Shown: positions 52,638 to 61,274 of the stretch, in pieces
Position numbering within the stretch: position 1 is the first letter of the stretch
Layout: each line of letters opens with the position of its first letter
Assembly: GCF_000020325.1 (NCBI RefSeq)
Contig: NC_010730.1
Location: 422,001-486,000 of the forward strand
DNA length: 64,000 nt
DNA from: Sulfurihydrogenibium sp. YO3AOP1
Lineage (GTDB): Bacteria > Aquificota > Aquificia > Aquificales > Hydrogenothermaceae
Reading direction: 5' to 3'
Notes under the pieces: model-generated
Databases searched by the model: none
The model's input: only the letters and a program-made list of their open reading frames with translations
What the model was told of the DNA's origin: nothing
Made by a program: the position numbers and the translations under genes

Positions 52638-54297
52638 TTTTATCCTCTCTAAAGGATTTTATATAATTAACTATACTCTCTATTTCGTACTCATTAAAAT
52701 TAAAAGCAGGCATAGAATTTCTTTTATATCCAAGAAGTTTATAACTATTTTTTGGGTCAAGTATCTGAGCTATGATTTGAGATTCTGTTCTATTATTTGC
52801 AATGTACTTAAACGATGGACCAAATGCTTCCTGTGTTTGATGATGACATCCCCAGCATTTTTCTTTAAATATCTCTTCTCCAAATAAAGATGGATAAAAA
52901 CTTCTTTCTTTGTTAACAAAGTTGTATTTTCCCACTGGATAGCTTGCAGGATATCTTTTTATTTCTTGAAGCTTCTTAGTATCATACAAAATTAAATATC
53001 CATCATTATCGTAAATGCTTAAGTATGCGATATTTCCATTACCATTAAATTCTGTATGGGTAAATTTTTTTCCTTTTACTATAGTCATAAATTTTTCTGA
53101 AAAATCGTTCTTATTGATTAAAACCACAGCATCAGAGCCGTTATCAACCCATAGATAATCTGTTGATGGATGAGTTTTAACAAAAAATCCCGGAGAACCT
53201 ATCTCTACATTTTTTATAAATTTCCAATCATACATCTGCCAAATAGAAATATACGGTTTTCCAATATGTGGAGTGGCAAAATAAAATTTACCGTTTTTAT
53301 ACCAAAATGCAGCAGAGAATAAATGTGGCATACTGTCCATCTTATCTTCAAAAACTAATTTAAATTTTTCTAATTCATAAACAACAAGCTTTTTATCCTT
53401 CCGAGAAGTACCAATTAGAAATTTATCAAAAGGATCTATAAAGAAATCTTCTATTGGTTCTTCTGCTTTTATGTAATTAATACTTAAATCTTTCGTGTTC
53501 AATATTCCTATGATAGGTTTATCTCTAAAAGTAAATATGGCTTTATCTGATTTATATAATTCATAGATAGCTGAAATCTTTCCATCTAATTGAATTTCTT
53601 TAATTGGTTCTAATGTTTTAGCGTTAAGTATTTCTAATGTTTGTGGAAGAAGACAGGATACGATGAGATAGTTCCCATTTTTTGACAAAGATATGTTTCT
53701 AAGATTGATACATGCTCTTATTTTTCCTACGTAATAACCTTCTTTTTTATTGTTAATCTTATAATAGCCTATCCACCCATCTCTTGAAGGAATATAAAAA
53801 TTTTTACCATCTAAAGTATATTTTATCCCTCCATGAACGTTTGAAAAATCAAAAGCATCCAATATATCCTCATTTTCCATAATCCATATTTTATTATGCC
53901 CTCTTTCTACAACAAAAGTTATATTTTTAATGTTTTTTATATTCAGTACTTTTTTTTGAATATTGTTATTTAATGTTAAGGAAGATCTTATCTCTTTAAT
54001 ACTCCAGTTTATAGGTATGTCCTCTCTTAGAAACCTTATGATGCTTTTTATTTCTTCATCTTTAAGATTTCCAAAAGAAGGCATCTGTGTGGATGAAAGC
54101 CCATTTTTTATTATTTTTGTAAGCTCTTCATCTGTATATTTAGATAATGTCATTGGGAGAAGCGGTGGTGCCGTAATCCCAATTTTTTGAGGATGATGGC
54201 AAGATGCACAATATTTATTATAAGTTTCCTCCCCCACGACAGGGGAGAGGAAAAAAAATAGAAGGTTTAAAAGTACAGCAGCAGCAGGATACAGCAT
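52627..54297 (-). CDS. nirN: NirN-like cytochrome d1-type protein with an extra C-terminal cytochrome c domain
   Basis: NirN is a d1-dehydrogenase that finishes and delivers heme d1. The 556-residue protein has a signal peptide, an N-terminal heme c site CASCH (residues 30-34), a d1-type propeller (residues about 120-460) and a second heme c site CWGCH (481-485) with an axial Met candidate in NSMPAFNF. Ordinary NirN has one N-terminal heme and about 490 residues. The added C-terminal domain resembles NirC, which has no separate gene here, so it looks like a NirN-NirC fusion. It abuts nirS with a 1-bp overlap. Confidence 0.85.
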   Translation of the reverse strand: MLYPAAAVLLNLLFFFLSPVVGEETYNKYCASCHHPQKIGITAPPLLPMTLSKYTDEELTKIIKNGLSSTQMPSFGNLKDEEIKSIIRFLREDIPINWSIKEIRSSLTLNNNIQKKVLNIKNIKNITFVVERGHNKIWIMENEDILDAFDFSNVHGGIKYTLDGKNFYIPSRDGWIGYYKINNKKEGYYVGKIRACINLRNISLSKNGNYLIVSCLLPQTLEILNAKTLEPIKEIQLDGKISAIYELYKSDKAIFTFRDKPIIGILNTKDLSINYIKAEEPIEDFFIDPFDKFLIGTSRKDKKLVVYELEKFKLVFEDKMDSMPHLFSAAFWYKNGKFYFATPHIGKPYISIWQMYDWKFIKNVEIGSPGFFVKTHPSTDYLWVDNGSDAVVLINKNDFSEKFMTIVKGKKFTHTEFNGNGNIAYLSIYDNDGYLILYDTKKLQEIKRYPASYPVGKYNFVNKERSFYPSLFGEEIFKEKCWGCHHQTQEAFGPSFKYIANNRTESQIIAQILDPKNSYKLLGYKRNSMPAFNFNEYEIESIVNYIKSFREDKNDR

Positions 54298-55958
54298 TAG
54301 TATATATCCTTTTGAGTATTAATTACATTAAAGTGTCCTGTCGGGGTTCTTACCCAATCACCTTCAATTGCTTGTTTTAGCTTCAATGTTTTATCATCAT
54401 AAATGAGAATGGCAGAAGGTATAACCTTATTACCCCAAATCGCAACCCATACCTCATCTCCTTTATCATTAAACTCTAAATGAACAGGTCCTCTTGGTTT
54501 TATTTCTTTACCATTTACAACCTTAGGCTGTAGATACTTTTCTGGAACCTTTAATTCATTAATAACTTCAAGTTTTTCTTTATCAATTACATAAACTTTA
54601 CTTTGTGCCTCTTTATCAGGGTTTAATGGTCTGTCTGCATACATATATTTAGAATTTGGATGTGTTTTAACGAATAGGTTTCCACCACCTTCCCCAGGTA
54701 ATGTTATTTTTTTAACCACTTTCCAAGCATATTCTGGATGACCTTTTGGATCAGTTCCAATACAAGCTATAGTATTTTCTCCTAAATGACCAGTACACCA
54801 GATAGGTCCATACTTAGGATGGTCTATGTTTGCACCTCTGCCCGGGTGTGGTTTAACTCCTGTTTCAACAATTGCAGCGACTTTACCCTCTTCTGTATCA
54901 ACCGCCACAACTTTATTTCTCATATTTGCCGCAACTAAGAAATATCTTTTTGATAAATCCCATCCTCCATCATGAAGAAATCTCTCTGCATTGAGCTGTT
55001 TAATTTTTGGATTTAAAGGATCAGAATAATCATACAACCATACTTGTCCAGCTTCTTTTATATTGATAACCCATTCTGGAGCATGGTGCGAAGCAACAAT
55101 AGATGCTACCCTTGCTTCTCTTATAAACTCATTAGGCTTATCGTATGCATAATTGGATGTTGAAACTATTTTTAACGGTTCTAATGTTTGGCCGTCAAGA
55201 GTTACTATTGCAGGAGGCCAATAGCATCCAACTACAGCGTATTTATCAAGATAATCTCCTTTTTTCCCTTTGTACTTACTTGTATCAACACTACGAGCAT
55301 CATTACAAGTTTTAACCTCTGCTACTTTATCCGGTTTTTCCATCCATAGGTCGATAAGAGTAACACGTCCATCCCTTCCGATAGAATACATATATCTTCC
55401 GGATGCGGACATTCTCAGAATATGAACAGCAAAACCAGTATTTACAATATTAACCAACTCCTTAGTGTCACCATCTATAATGGCAACTTTACCAACATCT
55501 CTCAATACAACACCCATATAGTTTTTCCAGTTTCTATTTGTCATTGGTTTTGTAGGTCTTTTATCAACTGGCACATAAACTTTCCATGTTTCCTTTATCT
55601 TTTCTAAGGATGTTTCTGGAGGTGGTGGCGGATCATTTTGAATAAACTTTGCCATCAATAATGTTTCTTCTGGTGTTAGTTCTCCAGAAGCTCCCCAGTC
55701 TGGCATACCACCTGCCGTTCCATAATGGATAATCGCTTTAAGCGCCTCCGTTCCCATTTTCCTTGTTTTCTCTGGTTCTAAGTTAGGTCCTGTTGCACCT
55801 TTTCTCAGCATACCATGACAGCCAGCACACCTATCAAAATAAATCTGCGAAGCTTTTTGCATCTCTTCTGGAGAAAGTTTCCAGTCTGGCTCTTGTGCAT
55901 AAGATATGGCCGTTAATGCTAATGATGTTGAAATTGTTGTTAAAAGTAGCTTTTTCAT
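54297..55958 (-). CDS. nirS: Cytochrome cd1 nitrite reductase
   Basis: Reduces nitrite to NO in the periplasm. The 553-residue precursor has a signal peptide (to about ISYAQE), heme c site CAGCH (about 44-48), GGMPDWG with the c-domain Met region, and the d1 propeller with AVHILRMSASGRYMYSIGRDG, a d1-ligand and active-site His region (ASHHAPEWVINIKE) and GLPGEGGG-like GEGGGNLFVKTHPNS. It starts at ATG 55958 with GGAGGG; the in-frame GTG three bases earlier is less likely. It follows the porin gene by 21 bp. Confidence 0.96.
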   Translation of the reverse strand: MKKLLLTTISTSLALTAISYAQEPDWKLSPEEMQKASQIYFDRCAGCHGMLRKGATGPNLEPEKTRKMGTEALKAIIHYGTAGGMPDWGASGELTPEETLLMAKFIQNDPPPPPETSLEKIKETWKVYVPVDKRPTKPMTNRNWKNYMGVVLRDVGKVAIIDGDTKELVNIVNTGFAVHILRMSASGRYMYSIGRDGRVTLIDLWMEKPDKVAEVKTCNDARSVDTSKYKGKKGDYLDKYAVVGCYWPPAIVTLDGQTLEPLKIVSTSNYAYDKPNEFIREARVASIVASHHAPEWVINIKEAGQVWLYDYSDPLNPKIKQLNAERFLHDGGWDLSKRYFLVAANMRNKVVAVDTEEGKVAAIVETGVKPHPGRGANIDHPKYGPIWCTGHLGENTIACIGTDPKGHPEYAWKVVKKITLPGEGGGNLFVKTHPNSKYMYADRPLNPDKEAQSKVYVIDKEKLEVINELKVPEKYLQPKVVNGKEIKPRGPVHLEFNDKGDEVWVAIWGNKVIPSAILIYDDKTLKLKQAIEGDWVRTPTGHFNVINTQKDIY

Positions 55959-55979
55959 CACTATACCCTCCTATGGAGA

Positions 55980-57335
55980 TTAATATTTATATGTAAGTTG
56001 TATCCAGTATTTTGTTAAATCGTTTTTACCAATAGATGCTGGCATACTATTTTTACCGTTATACCATGCACCTTTTGCAAGGAAGTTTAGTCTTTTTGTC
56101 AAATTTACAGTGTAGAGAACATCTATTTCATTACCAAAATTTTTACTTGTTAATTGAGCTAGTGGGGTTGTTCCATTGTATCCTTGATTTTTATCTGCAT
56201 CAAATTTGTGATATGTTAAAGATAATGTTCCATAATCTTTATGTGTATATCCTATGGTAGCGTATGCGTCTTTTAATCCATATGCCATATTGGTTGCTAC
56301 ATATCCTAAAAATTTATCTGCCCAGCCTTCGTACGCATGAAGTGTTGCAAATGGGGTTGTAAATCCAGCATTTTCTCCTTTGTCAGCTCCTTGGAATCTT
56401 TCATAACCAAGTGTGCCAAAAAATCCATATCCTGAAAGCTTTCCTTCCACTCTATAGAAATCTGCATCTATTTTAGGTTTTGTGGCTAATCCATCTTTTG
56501 CGTATGGGTCTTTTTGAATTGCATACTCTCCAAGATATGAGAATTTAACATCTTTTGAAAGCTGGATATCTCCTGTTGCATTTATACCGTATGTATTTCC
56601 TCCGTTGAATGTTTTACCGTCTTGATATTTAGCAGATAGTAAGTATGCATAACCAGTTAGTTTTAACTGTGGAATAAATTTATATGAAATGTTAAAGATT
56701 ATTGGCATTTTATCTAATTTCCAGTCCATTGTGTCAAAAGAGACTTGATTATCAGAAACACCTTTCCTTTCATATATACCAGCAAGTAAGATGTTTAGAT
56801 TGTTTATGGTGTTGTCTTGAATACCTATAATTCCAAAGGTTTGTGGCATTTGTCTCCAGTCTACAGAACCTATAAATCTTTGATCATCAAGATTCAATCT
56901 TGTTCTTCCAAATATAAATGATGTTTTGTTAAATTTATACTTGATGTATGCTTCAGTTATTCTTGTAATATCTGGGTCTGCAACGGTAGCATAATTTTCA
57001 CTTATATTAGCACTCGTTCCTTTTTGTGGGTAATAATCATCTATTAAAGCACCTACATAAGTTGCTTCTAAATATGCAGATAGATTTGGAACTTGGAAGA
57101 TTTTGTCAATTTGAGCACCTATAGCTACTCTTGTTGTTAGTGCATTGGCATTCTTTTTGTTGTTATGTTCGTCTACATACTCATATCTTGGTCTAAATAA
57201 TAAAGTTGGCTTTACTTCTCCGATAAATGTCGGCGATTGGATTTCAAGAGCATTTGCCTTTTGGTCTGTTAAAAATGGCACTGAGACTGCTAAAATTGCA
57301 GTTGATAAGACTGTTTTTTTGAGTTTTGATTTCAT
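55980..57335 (-). CDS. Outer-membrane beta-barrel porin
   Basis: A 451-residue protein with a signal peptide (ending about KANALE) and many alternating amphipathic strands. It ends in the aromatic pattern YWIQLTYKY, a typical outer-membrane insertion signal. FRPRYEYVDEHNNKKNANAL and FIFGRTRLNLDDQRFIGSVDW are like the strands of alginate-export/OprD-type porins. As the first gene of the nir operon, next to a Fnr-type site, it may admit nitrate or nitrite; that is inference. RBS GGAGGA is present. Confidence 0.82.
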   Translation of the reverse strand: MKSKLKKTVLSTAILAVSVPFLTDQKANALEIQSPTFIGEVKPTLLFRPRYEYVDEHNNKKNANALTTRVAIGAQIDKIFQVPNLSAYLEATYVGALIDDYYPQKGTSANISENYATVADPDITRITEAYIKYKFNKTSFIFGRTRLNLDDQRFIGSVDWRQMPQTFGIIGIQDNTINNLNILLAGIYERKGVSDNQVSFDTMDWKLDKMPIIFNISYKFIPQLKLTGYAYLLSAKYQDGKTFNGGNTYGINATGDIQLSKDVKFSYLGEYAIQKDPYAKDGLATKPKIDADFYRVEGKLSGYGFFGTLGYERFQGADKGENAGFTTPFATLHAYEGWADKFLGYVATNMAYGLKDAYATIGYTHKDYGTLSLTYHKFDADKNQGYNGTTPLAQLTSKNFGNEIDVLYTVNLTKRLNFLAKGAWYNGKNSMPASIGKNDLTKYWIQLTYKY

Positions 57336-57393
57336 GACTACTCCTCCATAAAGAATTTGTTAATAATTGTTTACCTTTGTTTTTAGGAAGTCA

Positions 57394-57407
57394 TTGATTT
57401 AAATCAA
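57394..57407. promoter_or_regulatory. Fnr-type operator between the nir operon and the regulator genes
   Basis: TTGATTTAAATCAA. It lies 58 bp from the porin start on one side and 104 bp from the precorrin-2 dehydrogenase start on the other. TATGGT at 57425-57430 fits a -10 for the rightward operon, so the site may serve both and autoregulate the Fnr-type gene. Confidence 0.75.
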
Positions 57408-57511
57408 AAAATCAAAATATTAACTATGGTCTGATCAATTTCTCACCAGATGTATTCTTATGATAAAATATTTAAAATTTAAAAGTCTTAAAATTAATTT
57501 AAAGGATAGTC

Positions 57512-58099
57512 ATGGAATACTTGCCAATAGTCCTAAATATAAAAGACAGAAAGTTTCTTGTGGTAGGAGGAGGTAATATTGCTTTTGAAAAAATAAATAG
57601 ACTTACCAAGTTTACACATAACATAACAATAGTCTCACCAGATATAAAAAATGAACTTTATGACTTAATTCAAAAATACAATCTTGAATACATAAAATCA
57701 GAATATGCTTATGGGATGCTTGATAATTTTGATATTGTTATTGTAGCTGCTGATAACTTAGAATTACAAAAATCCATTTATCATGAAGCTAAATCTAAAG
57801 GCAAATTTTGTAATTCTGTTGATATGGCTGAATATTCTGATTTCATTTTTTCATCTATCATAAAAAAAGGGAATTTTCTATTATCATTCTCAACATCCGG
57901 AACATCCCCTGCTTTAGCAAAATATTTAAGAAAATTTTTTGAGGAAATAATTCCAGATGAAATTGAGAAATTTCTTGAAGAGATGGAAACATTAAGAAAT
58001 CAACTTCCAAAAGGTAAAGAAAGGCAAGAATTGATGGATAAACTTGCAAAAGAGTTTGTAGAGAAATATTTTAAAAACAACAAGGAGGGTAAAAAATGA
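57512..58099 (+). CDS. Precorrin-2 dehydrogenase / sirohydrochlorin ferrochelatase
   Basis: Oxidises precorrin-2 and may insert iron to make siroheme (the CysG-B/Met8 function). The 195-residue protein has the NAD loop FLVVGGGNIAFEKINRL, IVIVAADN, FCNSVDMAEYSDFIFSSIIKKG and FSTSGTSPALAKYLR. It lacks the methyltransferase half, which CobA provides. It overlaps the regulator gene by 4 bp (ATGA), tying siroheme supply for heme d1 to the denitrification regulator. Confidence 0.92.
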   Translation: MEYLPIVLNIKDRKFLVVGGGNIAFEKINRLTKFTHNITIVSPDIKNELYDLIQKYNLEYIKSEYAYGMLDNFDIVIVAADNLELQKSIYHEAKSKGKFCNSVDMAEYSDFIFSSIIKKGNFLLSFSTSGTSPALAKYLRKFFEEIIPDEIEKFLEEMETLRNQLPKGKERQELMDKLAKEFVEKYFKNNKEGKK

Positions 58100-58767
58100 A
58101 TATTGAAGACTTAAAGAATGCATATCTATTTAGTCAGCTATCAGAAGAGACATTAAGAAAATTAGCAAGTATATCAAGAGTTAAAGAGTATGAACCAGGT
58201 CAAGTTCTATTTTTTGAAGGTGAAAAAGCTGAAAATTTATATATTTTATTAGAAGGAAAATTAAAAGTTTACAAGACAACGTTTAAAGGAATAGAAGTTT
58301 TTATAAATCAATTTGGTCCTGTTACTTTAATTGGTGAAATGGCTAATTTTGAAAAAGTTCCATATCCGGCAACAGCAGAGTTTATTACGGAAGGTAAAGT
58401 TTTAATTATAAACTTTAGAACCTTTGAAGAGGAATTCCTAAAAAATCCGGAAATTTTGGTTTCAATAATAAAATCTTTATCAAATAAAATTAGAATGTTA
58501 AATAAATTCATAGATTCAACAGTAGTTCTTAGTGCCGATGCAAGAGTAGCAAAACTGATTTTAGAAAGTCCGGAAATATTTGAAGTTTTAAAACATAATC
58601 AAATAGCTTCTTTTTTAAACATTACTCCAGAAACACTCTCAAGAGTTATTTCAAGATTAAAACAAAAAGGAATTATTTTTATCGACGGAAGAAAGATTAT
58701 CATAAAAGATAGAGATAAACTTAAAAAAATTTCTAAGGATGAGCCTTTACTGCTAAATAATACCTAA
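58096..58767 (+). CDS. Crp/Fnr-family regulator of denitrification, Dnr/Nnr-like
   Basis: A 223-residue regulator: an N-terminal cyclic-nucleotide-type sensor domain (residues 10-125), a dimer helix, and a helix-turn-helix at 168-191, NQIASFLNITPETLSRVISR. The recognition residues E179, S182 and R183 are those of Fnr, which reads TTGAT. No Fnr-type N-terminal cysteines are present, so it should not bind a 4Fe-4S cluster; it is more like DNR/NNR, which sense NO through heme. Matching operators occur at least eight times in the window. RBS AGGAGG. Confidence 0.9.
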   Translation: MNIEDLKNAYLFSQLSEETLRKLASISRVKEYEPGQVLFFEGEKAENLYILLEGKLKVYKTTFKGIEVFINQFGPVTLIGEMANFEKVPYPATAEFITEGKVLIINFRTFEEEFLKNPEILVSIIKSLSNKIRMLNKFIDSTVVLSADARVAKLILESPEIFEVLKHNQIASFLNITPETLSRVISRLKQKGIIFIDGRKIIIKDRDKLKKISKDEPLLLNNT

Positions 58768-59055
58768 TGCTTTTTTAACATTTTCACCTGCCCTTTCTAT
58801 ACTCCACCGGGGTTCCCATACAAGTTCTATATCAACACTCTTTACAAAATTTAATTTTTTAACTTCAGTTTCTGCCCAATTTAAAATCGTTCCAGACAAA
58901 GGACAAGATGGTGATGATAAAGTCATTACTATTTTTACATTGCCATCTTTAAGTTGTACATCATAAATCAAACCAAGGTCAACAATGTTAAATCCAAGCT
59001 CAGGATCAATAACTTTTTTCAAAGCTTCAATGATTTTAGCTTTTTGTTCTTCCAT
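58753..59055 (-). CDS. MIP18/DUF59 (SufT-like) protein
   Basis: A 100-residue protein of the iron-sulfur assembly-linked DUF59 family: KKVIDPELGFNIVDLGLIYD and the Cys loop MTLSSPSCPLSGTIL, ending VWEPRWSIERAG. These proteins help Fe-S cluster delivery; PaaD and SufT are members. The ATG at 59055 has AGGAGG; the longer start at 59076 reads through that site. It overlaps the polytopic membrane protein gene by no real coding and converges with the regulator gene (15-bp overlap). Confidence 0.88.
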   Translation of the reverse strand: MEEQKAKIIEALKKVIDPELGFNIVDLGLIYDVQLKDGNVKIVMTLSSPSCPLSGTILNWAETEVKKLNFVKSVDIELVWEPRWSIERAGENVKKALGII

Positions 59056-59056
59056 T

Positions 59057-60289
59057 CTAATCCTCCTTTGCCTCATAAGTTAAGACAAAATAAAATGAAT
59101 ATAAGAATAGCACTGAAGAAACACTCAAGGTTAACGTAGCTAAATAAAATGCGAAAATAGAATTAAATATAAAATCTAAATAAAATAAGATTATTCCGGT
59201 TATATAAAAAATTACTTGAATTTCTGGAATTTTTTTTGGTAACATTTCATTCAAAGTAGGCACTTTTTGTTTACCAACCAAATCTGAAAACTTATGAAAC
59301 CAAGTTAAAAAAGGAATAATCTTATATAAACTTCCGTAGATTAATGTTCCTAAAAATCCCATTATAAATAATAATCCTGCATTTTTTAAAGAAAAGAAAA
59401 AAGATAAAATAGAAAATGGAATGAAAAAATGGGAATAAAACATTACCATTGTTGGAAAATCACTTTTTCTTTTTGGCTTATTTTTGTATATTTCATACAC
59501 TTGAAATATGTAAATTATCATCCCAACCATTAAAAAGTAATAAAAGATTATAGATATTTCCTTATTTAGTAAATAAGAAAAACAAGTGCTTACTATACTA
59601 AAAAAAAGAATAGTTAAAGAAATTTTGGAATAAATATTTTTAAACTTATGAGACACAGAGAACATTGGTAAAAGAATCATACTTATTCCAATTACAGTAG
59701 TAAAAATAAAACCAAAAATAGTCAAAATAACATGAATTTGAATTAGAGATGTAATGTCCTGTAAAAATCCATAAATAAAATTAAAAGCTAATAAATTACC
59801 GACGACAACTCCCAGCGCTAAAAAAATAACAGCTAAAATCAATGCTATCACTGTAATATCCATCTTTTCAAGATTTCTTATGCTCAAAAAAAAGTTAAAT
59901 ATAAATAAAAAGAAAGATAAAGAAAGAAAGAAACCCCCTATTGGTAAGTATTCATAAGGGACAAGTTTTAACATAGACGAGATAAAAATTATAAAACCAA
60001 AAAAATATATGTAAAATTGAATATAACCTATCTTAAAAGAAAAAACGGGTATTTCTAAGGCAACTGGAATAAGTTGATAAAGTGCTCCCATCATTATCAT
60101 AATTACAAATCCCAAAAGGTAAAAATGTACAATTCCTGCAAAATTAATGTTCAAAAAATCTAAACTTATAAAGTCCTTATTTATTATAACTGGTAATAGA
60201 AGTTGCAATAACGTCCCACCAATAAAATAATGTAAAATTAAACTAAAAGGAGGGGCATATTTAGTCGCTAAACTTCCAACTATTCTCAT
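59057..60289 (-). CDS. Polytopic membrane protein, 410 aa, possibly heme-binding
   Basis: About twelve membrane segments. Conserved-looking positions are HFYLLGFVIMIMMGALYQLIP, QIHVILTIFGFIFTTVIG, MILLPMFSVSH and IYGSLYKIIPFLTWFH, with His residues in membrane-facing helices. The pattern recalls subunit I-like or NnrS-like heme membrane proteins that accompany NO metabolism, but it is not a complete heme-copper oxidase. It lies between the denitrification regulator and the nor region on the minus strand. The family call is tentative. Confidence 0.55.
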   Translation of the reverse strand: MRIVGSLATKYAPPFSLILHYFIGGTLLQLLLPVIINKDFISLDFLNINFAGIVHFYLLGFVIMIMMGALYQLIPVALEIPVFSFKIGYIQFYIYFFGFIIFISSMLKLVPYEYLPIGGFFLSLSFFLFIFNFFLSIRNLEKMDITVIALILAVIFLALGVVVGNLLAFNFIYGFLQDITSLIQIHVILTIFGFIFTTVIGISMILLPMFSVSHKFKNIYSKISLTILFFSIVSTCFSYLLNKEISIIFYYFLMVGMIIYIFQVYEIYKNKPKRKSDFPTMVMFYSHFFIPFSILSFFFSLKNAGLLFIMGFLGTLIYGSLYKIIPFLTWFHKFSDLVGKQKVPTLNEMLPKKIPEIQVIFYITGIILFYLDFIFNSIFAFYLATLTLSVSSVLFLYSFYFVLTYEAKED

Positions 60290-60301
60290 GACAACTTCTA
60301 A

Positions 60302-60580
60302 CTATTTCAATGTAAAAATAATCTTATACTTTCCGTCATAATCATGAATCTCGATATTGTATTTATCTTCCACTTTTTCCAAAAGTCCCATTGGTTTTTT
60401 ATGATTAATCATAACAACTTTAGTATTCTTTGAATTAAGTAATTTTAAAACTGCTAAAGCATTTACCATTGGTTCTGGAGGACCTAACATTGAGGTATCA
60501 AACTCATAAACTGTTTTCCCATCTTCCTCATAAGTATAAACTGGTACTGTTGCTCCTTCAACATTGATTTCTTTTTTCAT
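60302..60580 (-). CDS. DUF2249/TusA-like small protein, 92 aa
   Basis: A small alpha-beta protein: MLGPPEPMVNALAVLKLLNS resembles the cysteine-P-x-P motif region of TusA-like folds, but the Cys is replaced (LGPPEP). DUF2249-type proteins of this kind surround denitrification genes. The ATG at 60580 has AGGAGG; an earlier start at 60643 is not needed. It is divergent from a second DUF2249 gene at 60759, with shared operators in between. Confidence 0.65.
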   Translation of the reverse strand: MKKEINVEGATVPVYTYEEDGKTVYEFDTSMLGPPEPMVNALAVLKLLNSKNTKVVMINHKKPMGLLEKVEDKYNIEIHDYDGKYKIIFTLK

Positions 60581-60642
60581 CTCAAAACCTCCTATTAAAA
60601 ATTTTTGTTTCTTAAAAATAACAACATCAAAAGACCTTTTCA

Positions 60643-60740
60643 TTGATAAAAGTCAAAAATATTTTAAGACTTAAATATCTTAAATCTATGATTATCATCA
60701 TTTTATTTAAGATATAAAGGTCTTAAAATCTTAAATAATA
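60643..60740. promoter_or_regulatory. Divergent promoter region with a Fnr-like site and TCTTAAAT repeats
   Basis: TTGATAAAAGTCAA (60643-60656) is one mismatch from the operator form. Downstream, ATTTAAGAT and ATCTTAAAT form a 9-bp inverted repeat (about 60707-60738), and TCTTAAA occurs three more times nearby. These may be sites for a second regulator. Confidence 0.5.
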
Positions 60741-60758
60741 TTGATGGAGGTGATAAAC

Positions 60759-60986
60759 ATGGAAGAAAATATTTTAGACGTGAGAAATGTTGTCCCTTTT
60801 GAAAGACATAGGTTAATATTTGAAACTTTTAATAATCTTAAAGAAGGTGAAAACTTTATTCTTATTAATGATCATGATCCTAAACCACTTTATTATCAGT
60901 TTAAATATGAATTAGAAGGACAATTTAATTGGGAGTATATACAATCTGGTCCGGATGTTTGGAAAATTATCATCGGAAAAAAATAA
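60759..60986 (+). CDS. DUF2249 protein, 75 aa
   Basis: The protein reads ILDVRNVVPFERHRLIFETF and then FILINDHDPKPLYYQFKYEL and GPDVWKIIIGKK, which are the DUF2249 signature (H-D-P-x-P-L-x-Y-Q). Members are often linked to denitrification and NO or heme responses; the activity is unknown. The ATG at 60759 has GGAGGTGAT upstream. The gene lies just before the nor operon operator. Confidence 0.8.
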   Translation: MEENILDVRNVVPFERHRLIFETFNNLKEGENFILINDHDPKPLYYQFKYELEGQFNWEYIQSGPDVWKIIIGKK

Positions 60987-60995
60987 TCTTTTGCA

Positions 60996-61009
60996 TTGAT
61001 TTGAATCAA
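60996..61009 (+). promoter_or_regulatory. Fnr-type operator of the nor operon
   Basis: TTGATTTGAATCAA. TATCCT at 61032-61037 is correctly placed as a -10. The predicted transcript start (about 61044) lies upstream of the dispersed repeat, so the repeat is in the leader RNA. Confidence 0.78.
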
Positions 61010-61070
61010 TGAAAAAAATTTACGACTCATATATCCTAAATTTTAAATAAGGAATAAGGATTTATATTAT

Positions 61071-61257
61071 ACGTTGAGTGAGAAATTTAATAAAAGTAGG
61101 AGATTCTTCGCCGGCTTCAGAATGACAAACAAAGGCTCATTCCTTTTATACTTGATAATTAACCTTTGCTGTCATCCTGAGGATTTTAGTCCGAAGGATC
61201 TCCTGTTTAAATTTTATAAAAATCACTAATTTCTCACCCAAGGCATTTTTAATAAAA
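61071..61257. repeat. Dispersed palindromic repeat, copy 9, in the nor leader, with 19-bp direct repeats
   Basis: The element has inverted tips (GAGTGAGAAATTTA and TAATTTCTCACCC) around both hairpin modules (GGAGATTCTTCGCCGGC; TCATCCTGAGGATTTTAG). It is bounded by GAATAAGGATTTATATTAT at 61052-61070 and 61258-61276. The right copy is the ribosome-site region of the small gene at 61275. Confidence 0.85.
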
Positions 61258-61274
61258 GAATAAGGATTTATATT

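Noticed and set aside
57430-57450. A further repeat copy from CAATTTCTCACCA near 57436
   Set aside because: Only the tip sequence is present, with no hairpin module; it may be chance or a tiny relic.
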